64,000 nucleotides of DNA, taken from the NCBI GenBank assembly GCA_963727845.1, contig CAVSHI010000006.1, positions 124,001 to 188,000 on the forward strand. Reading direction: 5' to 3'. This document shows, piece by piece, positions 1 through 7,816 of the stretch (its first letter is position 1; each line of letters opens with the position of its first letter). A program made the position numbers and the translations under genes. A model generated the notes under the pieces. The model was not told the origin of the DNA. It saw only the letters and a list, made by a program, of their open reading frames with translations, and made no database searches. This stretch comes from JBEKTW01 sp963727845 (lineage in GTDB: Bacteria; Bacteroidota; Ignavibacteria; UBA10030; SZUA-254).

Positions 1-1001
1 AGGTCAACGCCAACGTCGATGTGATTGGCGACGGAAAAGCTTATTCCTCCTCCCATGAAAAGCACCTGCTGGATGAACGTCGGGGGAAGCCGGTCGATGA
101 GCAGCTGTGTGAAAGTCGTGTCGGGCTGCACGGCGACCGAAGGCACTTTCAATCGCGCCTCAGTGACGGATAGATTCCCGTCAACGGATGTATCACTCAC
201 GACCAGGCGAACGCCGATACTGCTGTTTGCCCGGAACACGGCCGGAAGAGTCGTGCTCGAAATTTGAAACTGGATGACGGCGTTGATGGAGTCGCTTAAT
301 TCTACTCCATCGAGCGACTGGGCGGTCGTGGCCGAGTCGTAGCTCCCAATAAACGGCAATGAGAGGTTCGTAATGATGCCGCTGAATTTGTTCGTGAGGT
401 TGATGGTCGCACTCATCGAAGTCGGCAGTCCGTTGGTGACCGTAAGCGTTATGTGCCCGCCGGAAAGTATAACATAGTCAAAGGTCGTCTCCGGAAATGC
501 GAGGGCTTGTGAAGTGTTGTACGAAAATCCCGGTATGAACTGCGGCGCCGGTGGAGGAGGCGCACTTATTATTGTATCACGATCGGTGGGCAGGTTCACG
601 CCTACCTGCGAAAACAGAGCGGAGTCCGTAATCTGATACTGTGCCGGCGGCGGAGGTGCGATCCTCAATTTCCCGATCCGTTTTGTGATCATAGTATCGG
701 TAAGGGGCGGCAGCAATTTGAGCCGGCTCGTGTCGGCGATTCTCGTCGGCGGATAGTTGTACGGGTGCGGCATATAGACGTAGACACTATCCAACGTCGT
801 TATGTTTGGGTCCTTCAGGGCATCTTTCAGGTAGTACACCGTGTCCACGAGTGGAATACTCAACTGCGTATCCCAGTTTGGCATGACGGGTTTTGGGGGA
901 ATGGTGATGCACTGCCAGACGGACGTCGAGAGTAGCGCGAGAAGCATGACAAATGGCCAAACTCTCAGACAGGAGCGTAGAAATCTATTCTTGGTGCTCA
1001 A
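1..1001 (-). CDS. Exported protein of unknown function, C-terminus outside window
   Basis: An open minus-strand frame runs off the left edge of the window. Read from a TTG at 1001, the product starts MSTKNRFLRS, followed by a hydrophobic stretch (VMLLALLSTSVWQC) that looks like a signal peptide ending at a cysteine, so it may be a lipoprotein, although the residues before the Cys are not a textbook lipobox. An ATG at 947 gives a shorter start that cuts the signal peptide. The mature part contains two similar proline-rich stretches (RIAPPPPAQYQ and ISAPPPPAPQF) and a Ser/Thr/Val-rich beta-type sequence. I recognise no domain. The frame has no stop over about 330 codons. The start codon is uncertain; the existence of the gene is not. 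Confidence 0.7.
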   Translation of the reverse strand, partial: MSTKNRFLRSCLRVWPFVMLLALLSTSVWQCITIPPKPVMPNWDTQLSIPLVDTVYYLKDALKDPNITTLDSVYVYMPHPYNYPPTRIADTSRLKLLPPLTDTMITKRIGKLRIAPPPPAQYQITDSALFSQVGVNLPTDRDTIISAPPPPAPQFIPGFSYNTSQALAFPETTFDYVILSGGHITLTVTNGLPTSMSATINLTNKFSGIITNLSLPFIGSYDSATTAQSLDGVELSDSINAVIQFQISSTTLPAVFRANSSIGVRLVVSDTSVDGNLSVTEARLKVPSVAVQPDTTFTQLLIDRLPPTFIQQVLFMGGGISFSVANHIDVGVD

Positions 1002-1149
1002 ATCAGTTCTTTCGGTATTGGTGATAAGAATCAGAATCCTCACTCAATATAGTTGAACCCCTTTTGAGAATCAAGGGGCTGGATCACAAATGGGCCTCCA
1101 ACTACAGATTTTCGCCTCTTGGCGTGATTAGGCGGGAATATTGGAGGGT

Positions 1150-1476
1150 CTAGTGCACTTTTTCCCCAGCCGTCGGGGGTTGAAATCCGAACCCTCCCGA
1201 GGCCGATTCACCGTGGATCTTGATCTCTCCGAACGATTTCTCATACTTCTCGATATTGTCCCGGAGAGCATTCAGGAGCAGTTTTGCGTGCTGCGGGGTT
1301 GTGATTATGCGCGCGTGCACCTTTGCTTTCGGGACACCCGGCAGAACGCGTGTAAAATCTATTACAATTTCTGCGGGCGAATGTGTGATGATCGCGAGAT
1401 TCGAATAGATACCTTCCGCTTCTTTCTCGCCGAGTTCGATGTTGATTTGCTGTGGTTGTGTATTCTGGTTTGTCAT
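1150..1476 (-). CDS. DUF3467 family protein
   Basis: A 108-residue soluble protein of the DUF3467 type. Typical features are a central stretch around residues 22-32 (EGIYSNLAIITHS), followed by EIVIDFTRVLPGVPKAKVHARII and a C-terminal half with TPQHAKLLLNALRDNIEKYE. No signal peptide or membrane segment is visible. A strong Shine-Dalgarno (AGGAGG) lies 6-7 bases before the ATG. It follows the TPR lipoprotein gene after a terminator-like hairpin, so it is probably transcribed on its own. The molecular role of the family is not known to me; some members resemble small histone-like or secretion-related folds, but I would not assign a function. Confidence 0.85.
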   Translation of the reverse strand: MTNQNTQPQQINIELGEKEAEGIYSNLAIITHSPAEIVIDFTRVLPGVPKAKVHARIITTPQHAKLLLNALRDNIEKYEKSFGEIKIHGESASGGFGFQPPTAGEKVH

Positions 1477-1499
1477 GAGAGCCTCCTTTAAAAACTACA

Positions 1500-1528
1500 G
1501 TGCCCCTCAGAGGCGATCCGAGGGGCAC
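1500..1528 (-). terminator. Hairpin terminator after the TPR lipoprotein gene
   Basis: Perfect 9-bp arms, GTGCCCCTC (1500-1508) and GAGGGGCAC (1520-1528), with an 11-base loop. On the minus strand the hairpin is followed within a few bases by a TTTTT run. It sits 18 bases past the stop of the TPR gene and before the DUF3467 start. Confidence 0.75.
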
Positions 1529-1545
1529 TAAACACTGAGGATTTC

Positions 1546-2721
1546 TTATTTCTTTTTTAGGGCGTCCGCCTTTTCGATGGCCTTCTTGGCTTCTTTGTAC
1601 ATCCCGGCGTTGCCGTACGCGGTGGCGAGCGCATCCCAGAGAGGGGCATCGTCCGGTTTAATCTCCGTCAGTCTTTCGAGCGATTTTGCGGCTTCTTTGA
1701 AATCCTGAATGTATGATTTATCGACTTCTTTGTCTTTGTCCTTAGCGTCGGCGCTCGCATCGACGGCATCTTTCAATTTTTGACCAATCTTCATGTAAGC
1801 CACCGCGCGATTCCGGAGCGCTTCTTCGTACTTGTCGTCGATGGTCAGAGCAGCGTCGTAGTTTTGAATCGACTCCTTCAAACTATCGCTGTTCATGAGC
1901 AGAACCCCGAGATTATAGAGGTAGACTTTGTTTGTGGGATCCTTCGTGAGGGCCTCACGCATGGCAGGCTTGGCGTCCTCCGCCTTTCCCACTCTGATGT
2001 AGAGGTCAATCATGGATCTCAGGAGGTCTTCGTTGTTCGGGTCCAGCTTGCGTGCTTCGATCAATTCTGTGATGGCATTTGTGTAATTCGCAGTCGCATC
2101 CTGCTTGTTCCCTTTGGATTCCGACTCCTCTCCCTTCTGAGTGTACGCCAGGATGACCAGCCGGAAGTATTCAGGGTTTTTCTTAAGGTTCAATGCCTTC
2201 TTAAGAGAGGCAATCTCGTCATCGAGGTTGCCTTCCGCCATCTGAGCGATAGCCATTCTGTGAAATGTGACATCACTGTCCGGTTCAAATCCAGCTGAGA
2301 GGCTGTATGAATCGACTGCCTGTTGCCGGAGGGTCATCTTTGTATCTTTCGGGATTGAATCGGGGATGCTGGAATTGTATTTGGAGACGCCGTCGTTGAG
2401 GGTCTGCTGCCATCCGTAATGCTTCGCATCCTTAACTTTAGAGGCGAATTCAGGGCCGGCTTGCAGCGAACTGTTGAGCGCATCGAGAGCATCCTTGTAT
2501 TCTTTGAGCTGGAGGCGTACAAATCCCAGGAGATACCATGCCTCGGCATTTGTCGGATTCTTCCCAACTTCCTTCGCTAGCGCAGTTTCTGCGGTTTTCC
2601 AGTCGGATCGCTGGATGTACAATTTAGCGCTGGTCATCTCGGTCGATCCGCATTGGAAACCCGTCAGCGTGAGACTTATGACGACAATGACAAGCAGAGC
2701 AATAAGTGGCAATTGTTTCAT
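1546..2721 (-). CDS. Tetratricopeptide-repeat lipoprotein
   Basis: A 391-residue protein that begins MKQLPLIALLVIVVISLTLTGFQC, a lipoprotein signal peptide with the acylated Cys near residue 24. The remainder is a chain of TPR units, for example NAEAWYLLGFVRLQLKEYKDALDAL and NKVYLYNLGVLLMNSDSLKESIQNY, and a final unit APLWDALATAYGNAGMYKEAKKAI. I chose the ATG at 2721 because AGGAG lies just upstream and the signal peptide starts there; a longer frame upstream overlaps the promoter. TPR lipoproteins are scaffolds for envelope complexes; the partner is unknown here. It is transcribed alone from the promoter at 2774-2802 and ends at the hairpin at 1500-1528. Confidence 0.85.
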   Translation of the reverse strand: MKQLPLIALLVIVVISLTLTGFQCGSTEMTSAKLYIQRSDWKTAETALAKEVGKNPTNAEAWYLLGFVRLQLKEYKDALDALNSSLQAGPEFASKVKDAKHYGWQQTLNDGVSKYNSSIPDSIPKDTKMTLRQQAVDSYSLSAGFEPDSDVTFHRMAIAQMAEGNLDDEIASLKKALNLKKNPEYFRLVILAYTQKGEESESKGNKQDATANYTNAITELIEARKLDPNNEDLLRSMIDLYIRVGKAEDAKPAMREALTKDPTNKVYLYNLGVLLMNSDSLKESIQNYDAALTIDDKYEEALRNRAVAYMKIGQKLKDAVDASADAKDKDKEVDKSYIQDFKEAAKSLERLTEIKPDDAPLWDALATAYGNAGMYKEAKKAIEKADALKKK

Positions 2722-2773
2722 TGCAGCTCCTATACGATGTATTTTCAGAGTAATATTGCTGAATTCGATGACA

Positions 2774-2802
2774 AATATACGCAAAGCCCCTATGAGAATC
2801 AA
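2774..2802 (-). promoter_or_regulatory. Predicted sigma-70-type promoter of the TPR lipoprotein gene
   Basis: On the minus strand: TTGATT (2802-2797), a 17-base spacer, then TATATT (2779-2774). The predicted start site is near 2767, giving a leader of about 46 bases before the ATG at 2721. The same TTGNNT-N16/17-TATATT pattern precedes four other genes in the window. Confidence 0.6.
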
Positions 2803-3151
2803 CTTCCGTAGTAAATCAGTGGTGGGCCGGTTTATTCGTGGGGGTACGAAATCCCCTCCTTGGAGGGGTGTCGACGAAGTAGACGGAGTGGGTATCCATG
2901 GGTGAAATATAATTCACCCTAACACAATCAAAACGCGACGGCTCTCACACGCCCCTGCAGTCCCCTCCGCCCAAGAGCCGGCGGAGAGGTCTCGAGAGGG
3001 GACATAATGGCGTTATCCCTTCTTGATGTCAATCATATGTGTACAATCACCAATCAAATTGACCGGCTACCGGAAAATTGTTGATTTCAACCGGTGAGAT
3101 CGCTATCTTCTCACCGATGAATGCCTCGCAAATTTCAAAAGGAATGGAACG
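2803..3151. repeat. Non-coding divergent gap with a cluster of palindromes
   Basis: About 350 bases between divergent genes without a plausible gene. It holds four inverted repeats: CCCCTCC-TT-GGAGGGG (2853-2868); GGGTGAA-N6-TTCACCC (2900-2919); GTCCCCTC at 2961-2968 paired with GAGGGGAC at 2997-3004, with an inner CTCCGCC/GGCGGAG pair; and CGGTGAGA-N9-TCTCACCG (3092-3116), which lies 36 bases before the M16 protease start and could be an operator or a leader hairpin. The first three look like dispersed repeat elements. Confidence 0.6.
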
Positions 3152-5971
3152 ATGAAATTGAATCGCCTTGTGTTTGCCGGTTTTCTTGCGATCTCCATTT
3201 GTTGCTGGATGTCCGCGCAGAATAAGACCGAGTCGCTCGACCTTTCGAGAAACCTCCCCCTCGATTCAAACGTGACCGTCGGTAAACTCAGCAACGGTCT
3301 TACATACTACATCAGGCGCAACCAGAAACCGGAAAAGCGCGCGGAGCTCCGCCTTGCCGTGAACGTTGGTTCCGTTGTCGAAGATGACGACCAGCGGGGC
3401 ATTGCTCATTTTTGCGAGCACATGGCATTCGACGGGACGAAGAATTTCAAGAAGCAGGAGATCGTTAATTACATTGAGTCCGTCGGGATGCGATTTGGCC
3501 CCGATCTGAACGCATACACAAATTTTGATGAAACGGTCTACATGCTGAAAATACCGACGGATTCTTCTTCGGTGGTGCGAAAGGCCTTCCAGATTCTCGA
3601 AGACTGGGCGCACAATGTGAGCTATGACGACGATGAGATCGACAGGGAGCGCGGAGTTGTCATCGAAGAGTGGCGGCTGGGACGCGGCGCGGAAGCGCGT
3701 ATGTTTGACAAACAGCTTCCGGTACTCTTCAAGAATTCACGCTATGCGGACAGGCTCATCATCGGAGACAAAAAAACCCTGGAAACATGCTCGCATGATG
3801 TCCTGAGACGCTTCTACAAAGATTGGTACCGGCCGGAGCTCATGGCCGTTATCGTCGTCGGCGATATCGACAGAAACGAAATCGAAAAGCTCATCAAAGA
3901 TCATTTCGCCGGGATCCCTTCCACGGTGAACGGACGGGAACGGACGATGTATCCCGTTCCGGATCACGACGAACCCCTGTTTGCCGTCGCAACCGATTCA
4001 GAAGCGACGAATTCGCGCGTCGGCGTCTATTGCAATCATGACGTGCGTTCGATGAAGACAATTGGTAATTATCGGAGAACGGTGGTTGAACAGCTTTACA
4101 TGACCATGCAAAATAATCGACTTGGAGAAATCGCGCGGCAGGCGGATGCGCCTTTTTTGTTTGGATACGTTACTCCCAGGAATTTTGTACGGGCGAAGGA
4201 TGCCTATCTCATGACCGCCGGCGTGAAAGACAAAGGGCTCGAACGCGGACTCGACGCTTTGCTGACGGAAGCCGAGCGTGTGAAGAAATTCGGGTTTACG
4301 CAAACCGAGCTCGACCGCGAAAAGAAAGAACTCCTCCGCGGAGTGGAGAACGTCTTCAATGAGCGCGACAAGACCGAATCGGTAGACTATGCGCAAGAGT
4401 TGGTCCGGCACTATCTGACGGACGAGCCTGTTCCCGGCATCGCCTACGAGTTCATGCTCTATCGGGAACTCCTGCCGGGGATCTCGCTCGACGAGGTGAA
4501 TAAGGTAGGTAGCAACTGGATGACCGTCCGGAATAGAGTAACCCTCGTGAATCTTCCGCTGAAAAAAGAAATTGTCGTCCCAACGGAAGATCAGTTGAAG
4601 GCTGTGTTCGCGAGTGCAGAGAACAAAGCCCTCGAACCGTACGTCGACAAGGTCGGGAACCAAACGCTTGTACCGAACGCTCCCAAACCGGGGACGGTCG
4701 TTCGGGAATCAACACGAAAAGAGATTGGCGTAACGGAATGGACTCTCTCCAACGGCGCCCGCGTTGTGCTCAAGCCCACGGACTTCAAGAATGACGAAGT
4801 TCTCTTTTCTGCCTACAGTCCCGGCGGAACGTCTCTCGTTCCAGATAAGGACTACATCGCTGCATCGACCTGCACGCAGGTGATCGAGCAGGGCGGCGTG
4901 GGAAAATTCGACCTTACCCAACTCGATAAAATGCTCTCAGGCAAGATCGTCAGGTGTTTTCCCTACGTCGGGGAACTCGATGAAGGATTCTCTGGAAGCG
5001 CTGCCCCCCAGGATCTCGAGACTCTGTTTCAGCTCACATACCTGTATTTCACCGGACCTCGGAAGGACAGCACTGCCTACCTTTCCATTCTGTCAAGAAT
5101 GAAAGGAAGCCTTGAGGATCGAAGCGCTCAGCCCGAAGTCGCTTTCACCGACACGGCTCAAGTGACGCTGGCCCAGCATCATTTCCGCCGGCGACCGATG
5201 ACCCTGGCGCTGCTCGACGAAATGAACCTGCAAACTTCGTACAATGTGTACCGCGACCGCTTTGCCGACGCGAGCGAGTTCACTTTCTTCTTCGTCGGTA
5301 ATTTCCAGCCTGCATCCATCAAACCACTCGTGGAAACATATCTCGCCGGACTTCCGGCGCTGCACCGGAAGGAAGCCTGGAAGGATGTCGGAGTTACGCC
5401 GCCAAAGGGTGTCATCCAGAAGACGGTGAGAAAAGGCATCGAGCCCAAAAGTGCGGTGAGAATAGTCTTTACCGGTCCGTTCGAGTGGACGCGGGAACAC
5501 CGCCATCAAATACAGTCGATGGCGAGTGTTCTTAACATCAAGCTGAGGGAAGTCCTGCGTGAGGAAAAAGGGGGCGTTTATGGAGTTGGAGCCGGGGCAA
5601 CTCCTTCACATTACCCGAAGGAGCAGTATTCTCTCGGAATCGGATTCGGCTGCGCACCCGAGCGGGTTGACGAGCTTGTGAAGGCGGTGTTCGAACAGAT
5701 CGACAGCCTGCAGAAATATGGTCCGGGAGAAAGCACTATCCAGAAGATCAAGGAAATCCAGCGACGCGAGAATGAAGTGAGGCTCAAAGAGAATAATTTC
5801 TGGATCAGTTGGCTGCAATCCTCCTCTATGAATAACGATGATCCGTCGGTGATTCTGACGTACCCGGCTCTGGTCGACGCGCTTTCAGCGAAAGATGTGC
5901 AGGCTGCCGCACAGCAATATTTCGATATGAAGAATTATGTAAAGGTTGTTTTGTATCCGAAAGAACAATGA
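3152..5971 (+). CDS. M16 family zinc metalloprotease, exported
   Basis: A 939-residue insulinase/pitrilysin-type peptidase. The N-terminus (MKLNRLVFAGFLAISICCWMSAQ) is a signal peptide, so the enzyme acts in the periplasm or at the envelope. The inverted zinc motif HFCEH is at residues 86-90 (RGIAHFCEHMAFDGT), followed by the expected downstream acidic region (VIEEWR). The length, near 940, fits the two-homologous-half PqqL-like architecture: an active N-terminal half and a second half starting near residue 520 (VTEWTLSNGARVVLKPTDFKNDEV) without a zinc motif. M16 enzymes degrade small peptides enclosed between the two halves. It appears monocistronic; the next gene is 209 bases away beyond a palindromic repeat. 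Confidence 0.92.
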   Translation: MKLNRLVFAGFLAISICCWMSAQNKTESLDLSRNLPLDSNVTVGKLSNGLTYYIRRNQKPEKRAELRLAVNVGSVVEDDDQRGIAHFCEHMAFDGTKNFKKQEIVNYIESVGMRFGPDLNAYTNFDETVYMLKIPTDSSSVVRKAFQILEDWAHNVSYDDDEIDRERGVVIEEWRLGRGAEARMFDKQLPVLFKNSRYADRLIIGDKKTLETCSHDVLRRFYKDWYRPELMAVIVVGDIDRNEIEKLIKDHFAGIPSTVNGRERTMYPVPDHDEPLFAVATDSEATNSRVGVYCNHDVRSMKTIGNYRRTVVEQLYMTMQNNRLGEIARQADAPFLFGYVTPRNFVRAKDAYLMTAGVKDKGLERGLDALLTEAERVKKFGFTQTELDREKKELLRGVENVFNERDKTESVDYAQELVRHYLTDEPVPGIAYEFMLYRELLPGISLDEVNKVGSNWMTVRNRVTLVNLPLKKEIVVPTEDQLKAVFASAENKALEPYVDKVGNQTLVPNAPKPGTVVRESTRKEIGVTEWTLSNGARVVLKPTDFKNDEVLFSAYSPGGTSLVPDKDYIAASTCTQVIEQGGVGKFDLTQLDKMLSGKIVRCFPYVGELDEGFSGSAAPQDLETLFQLTYLYFTGPRKDSTAYLSILSRMKGSLEDRSAQPEVAFTDTAQVTLAQHHFRRRPMTLALLDEMNLQTSYNVYRDRFADASEFTFFFVGNFQPASIKPLVETYLAGLPALHRKEAWKDVGVTPPKGVIQKTVRKGIEPKSAVRIVFTGPFEWTREHRHQIQSMASVLNIKLREVLREEKGGVYGVGAGATPSHYPKEQYSLGIGFGCAPERVDELVKAVFEQIDSLQKYGPGESTIQKIKEIQRRENEVRLKENNFWISWLQSSSMNNDDPSVILTYPALVDALSAKDVQAAAQQYFDMKNYVKVVLYPKEQ

Positions 5972-6076
5972 AATGCACGCAAGTGTCGGGACGCAAGTAT
6001 TGTTTAGAGCTAAGGAATTCGAATTAGAGACCTCTGAATTACTATCTGATTCAAGCATGGAGTCAAACGCCAATAC

Positions 6077-6106
6077 GTCATTCCCGCACGTTTTAGGCGG
6101 GAATCC
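6077..6106. repeat. Palindromic REP-like element, copy 1
   Basis: GTCATTCCCGC...GCGGGAATCC with a loop of about nine bases. A closely related copy starts at 58960 and a variant on the opposite strand is at 62765-62798. All three lie in gene gaps. Confidence 0.7.
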
Positions 6107-6180
6107 AATAACGCCCCAGAGTTGAGTGACAGGATGCTGACTGCCGTGATCATTCTTTGACCATTAACGTGAGTTGTCCC

Positions 6181-7446
6181 ATGAGAAAGCTATTCGCGAT
6201 CGTTCTGCTTGTTCTTTCCATGTGTGCCAGGAATAACGGCCAGACCGCCGGACTGCCCGCTGAATCCCGACAAAGTCGGGAGCAAGCGGGGTATTCTGAT
6301 TTTGAAATTGTCGAGAGCGCTCCGGTCGGAACCATCCTTGCCAATCCCGACATTCGCAATGCACACGACGTCTGGCTCGGGATGATTGGAAACGCGAAGA
6401 GATCCATCGATGCGGAGGAATTCTACATCTCCAATCAAGCAGGAGAACCGCTGGCCGATGTCGTCGCCGGAATCATTGCTGCGGCGCAGCGTGGTGTATC
6501 TGTTCGGCTGATCGTGGACTCGCGGATGTACAGGACCTATCCCGAAACTGTAGATTCGCTGGGGAGGCAGAAGAATATCACGACGCGGGTCATCGATTTC
6601 GGACGACTGGCGGGAGGGATACAGCATTCGAAATACTTCATCGTTGACGGGGAGGAGATCTTCTTCGGCAGTCAGAATTTTGACTGGCGTGCGCTGAAGC
6701 ATATTCACGAACTGGGCATCCGCCTCAGGAACAAAGAGGCGATCCGGATGTACCGGGATGTTTTCGAGCTCGACTGGAAGCTTTCGGAAAAGAATGACCC
6801 GTCCCTTATCAAAGAGGCGTTGTTACCGAAGAGTTACAGCGTTCCCATCAGGATGGTTGAAGGCCCCGGCGATACGCTCACGTTTATTCCGACAGCCAGT
6901 CCTAAAAGTCTGATCCCGGATACGTCACTCTGGGACGAGACGAACATTGTGAAGTTGATCGATGCGGCGCACAATGACGTCATGCTGCAATTTCTTACCT
7001 ACTCTCCTCTCAGCAGGGACAAAAGCATGTACACGGTACTCAATGATGCCTTGCTTCGCACGGCCCGGCGCGGCGTGAAGGTCAGGTTAATTGTCTCCGA
7101 CTGGGAGAAGAACCGCGCTGAAGTCGAGCAGTTGAAGAAACTGTCACTCGCTCCGAATATTGAAGTGAAATTCAGCTCGATCCCGGAGTGGTCCGGAGGA
7201 TACATCCCGTTCGCGCGGGTTGAGCATTGCAAGTATATCGTAGTGGATTCTTCGTCGTGCTGGCTCGGGACAAGCAATGCCGAAAGGAGTTATTTCTATA
7301 ATACCCGGAATCTCGGCGTTGTTGTGTTCAATTCAAAGATCGCCGGTATTCTCAGGCGTGTCTTCTTAAAGGGCTGGAACGGACCGTACACCGAGCTGGT
7401 GACACAGGATGGCGCGTACGAGCCGAGGCAGCACGGCGAGCGGTAG
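6181..7446 (+). CDS. Secreted phospholipase D-like protein with two HKD motifs
   Basis: A 421-residue protein with a signal peptide (MRKLFAIVLLVLSMCARNNGQ). Both catalytic HxK(x4)D motifs of the PLD superfamily are intact: HSKYFIVD (H149, K151, D156) followed by GSQNFDWR, and HCKYIVVD (H349, K351, D356) followed by GTSNAERSY. The two-domain layout fits phosphatidyltransferase/phosphodiesterase enzymes such as cardiolipin-synthase-like or PLD-type hydrolases, but the signal peptide instead of membrane helices favours an exported hydrolase. The substrate cannot be told. I prefer the ATG at 6181 to an upstream TTG. Just after the signal peptide the gene carries a small palindrome (CCCGAC-AAA-GTCGGG, 6268-6282) encoding ESRQSREQ. 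The stop codon lies inside a 25-bp repeat unit. Confidence 0.88.
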   Translation: MRKLFAIVLLVLSMCARNNGQTAGLPAESRQSREQAGYSDFEIVESAPVGTILANPDIRNAHDVWLGMIGNAKRSIDAEEFYISNQAGEPLADVVAGIIAAAQRGVSVRLIVDSRMYRTYPETVDSLGRQKNITTRVIDFGRLAGGIQHSKYFIVDGEEIFFGSQNFDWRALKHIHELGIRLRNKEAIRMYRDVFELDWKLSEKNDPSLIKEALLPKSYSVPIRMVEGPGDTLTFIPTASPKSLIPDTSLWDETNIVKLIDAAHNDVMLQFLTYSPLSRDKSMYTVLNDALLRTARRGVKVRLIVSDWEKNRAEVEQLKKLSLAPNIEVKFSSIPEWSGGYIPFARVEHCKYIVVDSSSCWLGTSNAERSYFYNTRNLGVVVFNSKIAGILRRVFLKGWNGPYTELVTQDGAYEPRQHGER

Positions 7447-7532
7447 AGTCCGATTTGTAACCGGACAAGGGAGCCGTAGAGTCCGTTTCGTAAACGGACA
7501 GGTTGGTTGTCCGGTCAGGGACCGGACTCTAC
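7443..7532. repeat. Array of three 25-bp palindromic units between convergent genes
   Basis: Units at 7443-7467, 7476-7500 and, inverted, 7508-7532, each with the form GTAGAGTCCG-N9/10-CGGACA. A related copy is at 49262-49286. The outer ends supply the TAG stop codons of both flanking convergent genes. Each unit can fold as a hairpin, so the array may act as a bidirectional terminator or 3'-end stabiliser. Confidence 0.8.
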
Positions 7533-7816
7533 GCGAACCTTCCTTTCTTTTTCCGAACCTGCGCGTAATAAAACCCCGCTTCCAACAACGTCAACAATGC
7601 CAGCGACATCGCATCGCGGTCGAACCAGATGCCGAAACCCTTCTTCTCCACAAAGAGTGCGAGAATGAATGCCGTAATGGACCAGCCGACTGAGAAGATG
7701 AGTGCAACGAAGGCGATCGCCAGGAGTCCTTCTCCCAGGCCATTGTCCTGCCAGCGCTTGGTGAACGCTGTCACCGCTGCAAGCGTGTGAAGATAGAAAA
7801 CGAAAAGAGTTACCAT
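7529..7816 (-). CDS. Small three-helix membrane protein
   Basis: A 95-residue protein, very hydrophobic, with about three membrane segments (residues 3-18, 29-54 and 68-86) and a basic C-terminus (VRKKKGRFA). I do not recognise the family. Its ATG overlaps the end of the upstream sugar-transferase gene by 7 bases, so the two are probably translated together and it may have a role in surface-polysaccharide synthesis, but that is inference from position only. Its TAG stop is part of the inverted 25-bp repeat unit at 7508-7532. Confidence 0.65.
   Translation of the reverse strand: MVTLFVFYLHTLAAVTAFTKRWQDNGLGEGLLAIAFVALIFSVGWSITAFILALFVEKKGFGIWFDRDAMSLALLTLLEAGFYYAQVRKKKGRFA

Noticed and set aside
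7443..7532. CRISPR-like reading of the three 25-bp units
   Set aside because: The units are palindromic, in mixed orientation, and spacers are only 7-8 bases; no cas genes are nearby.
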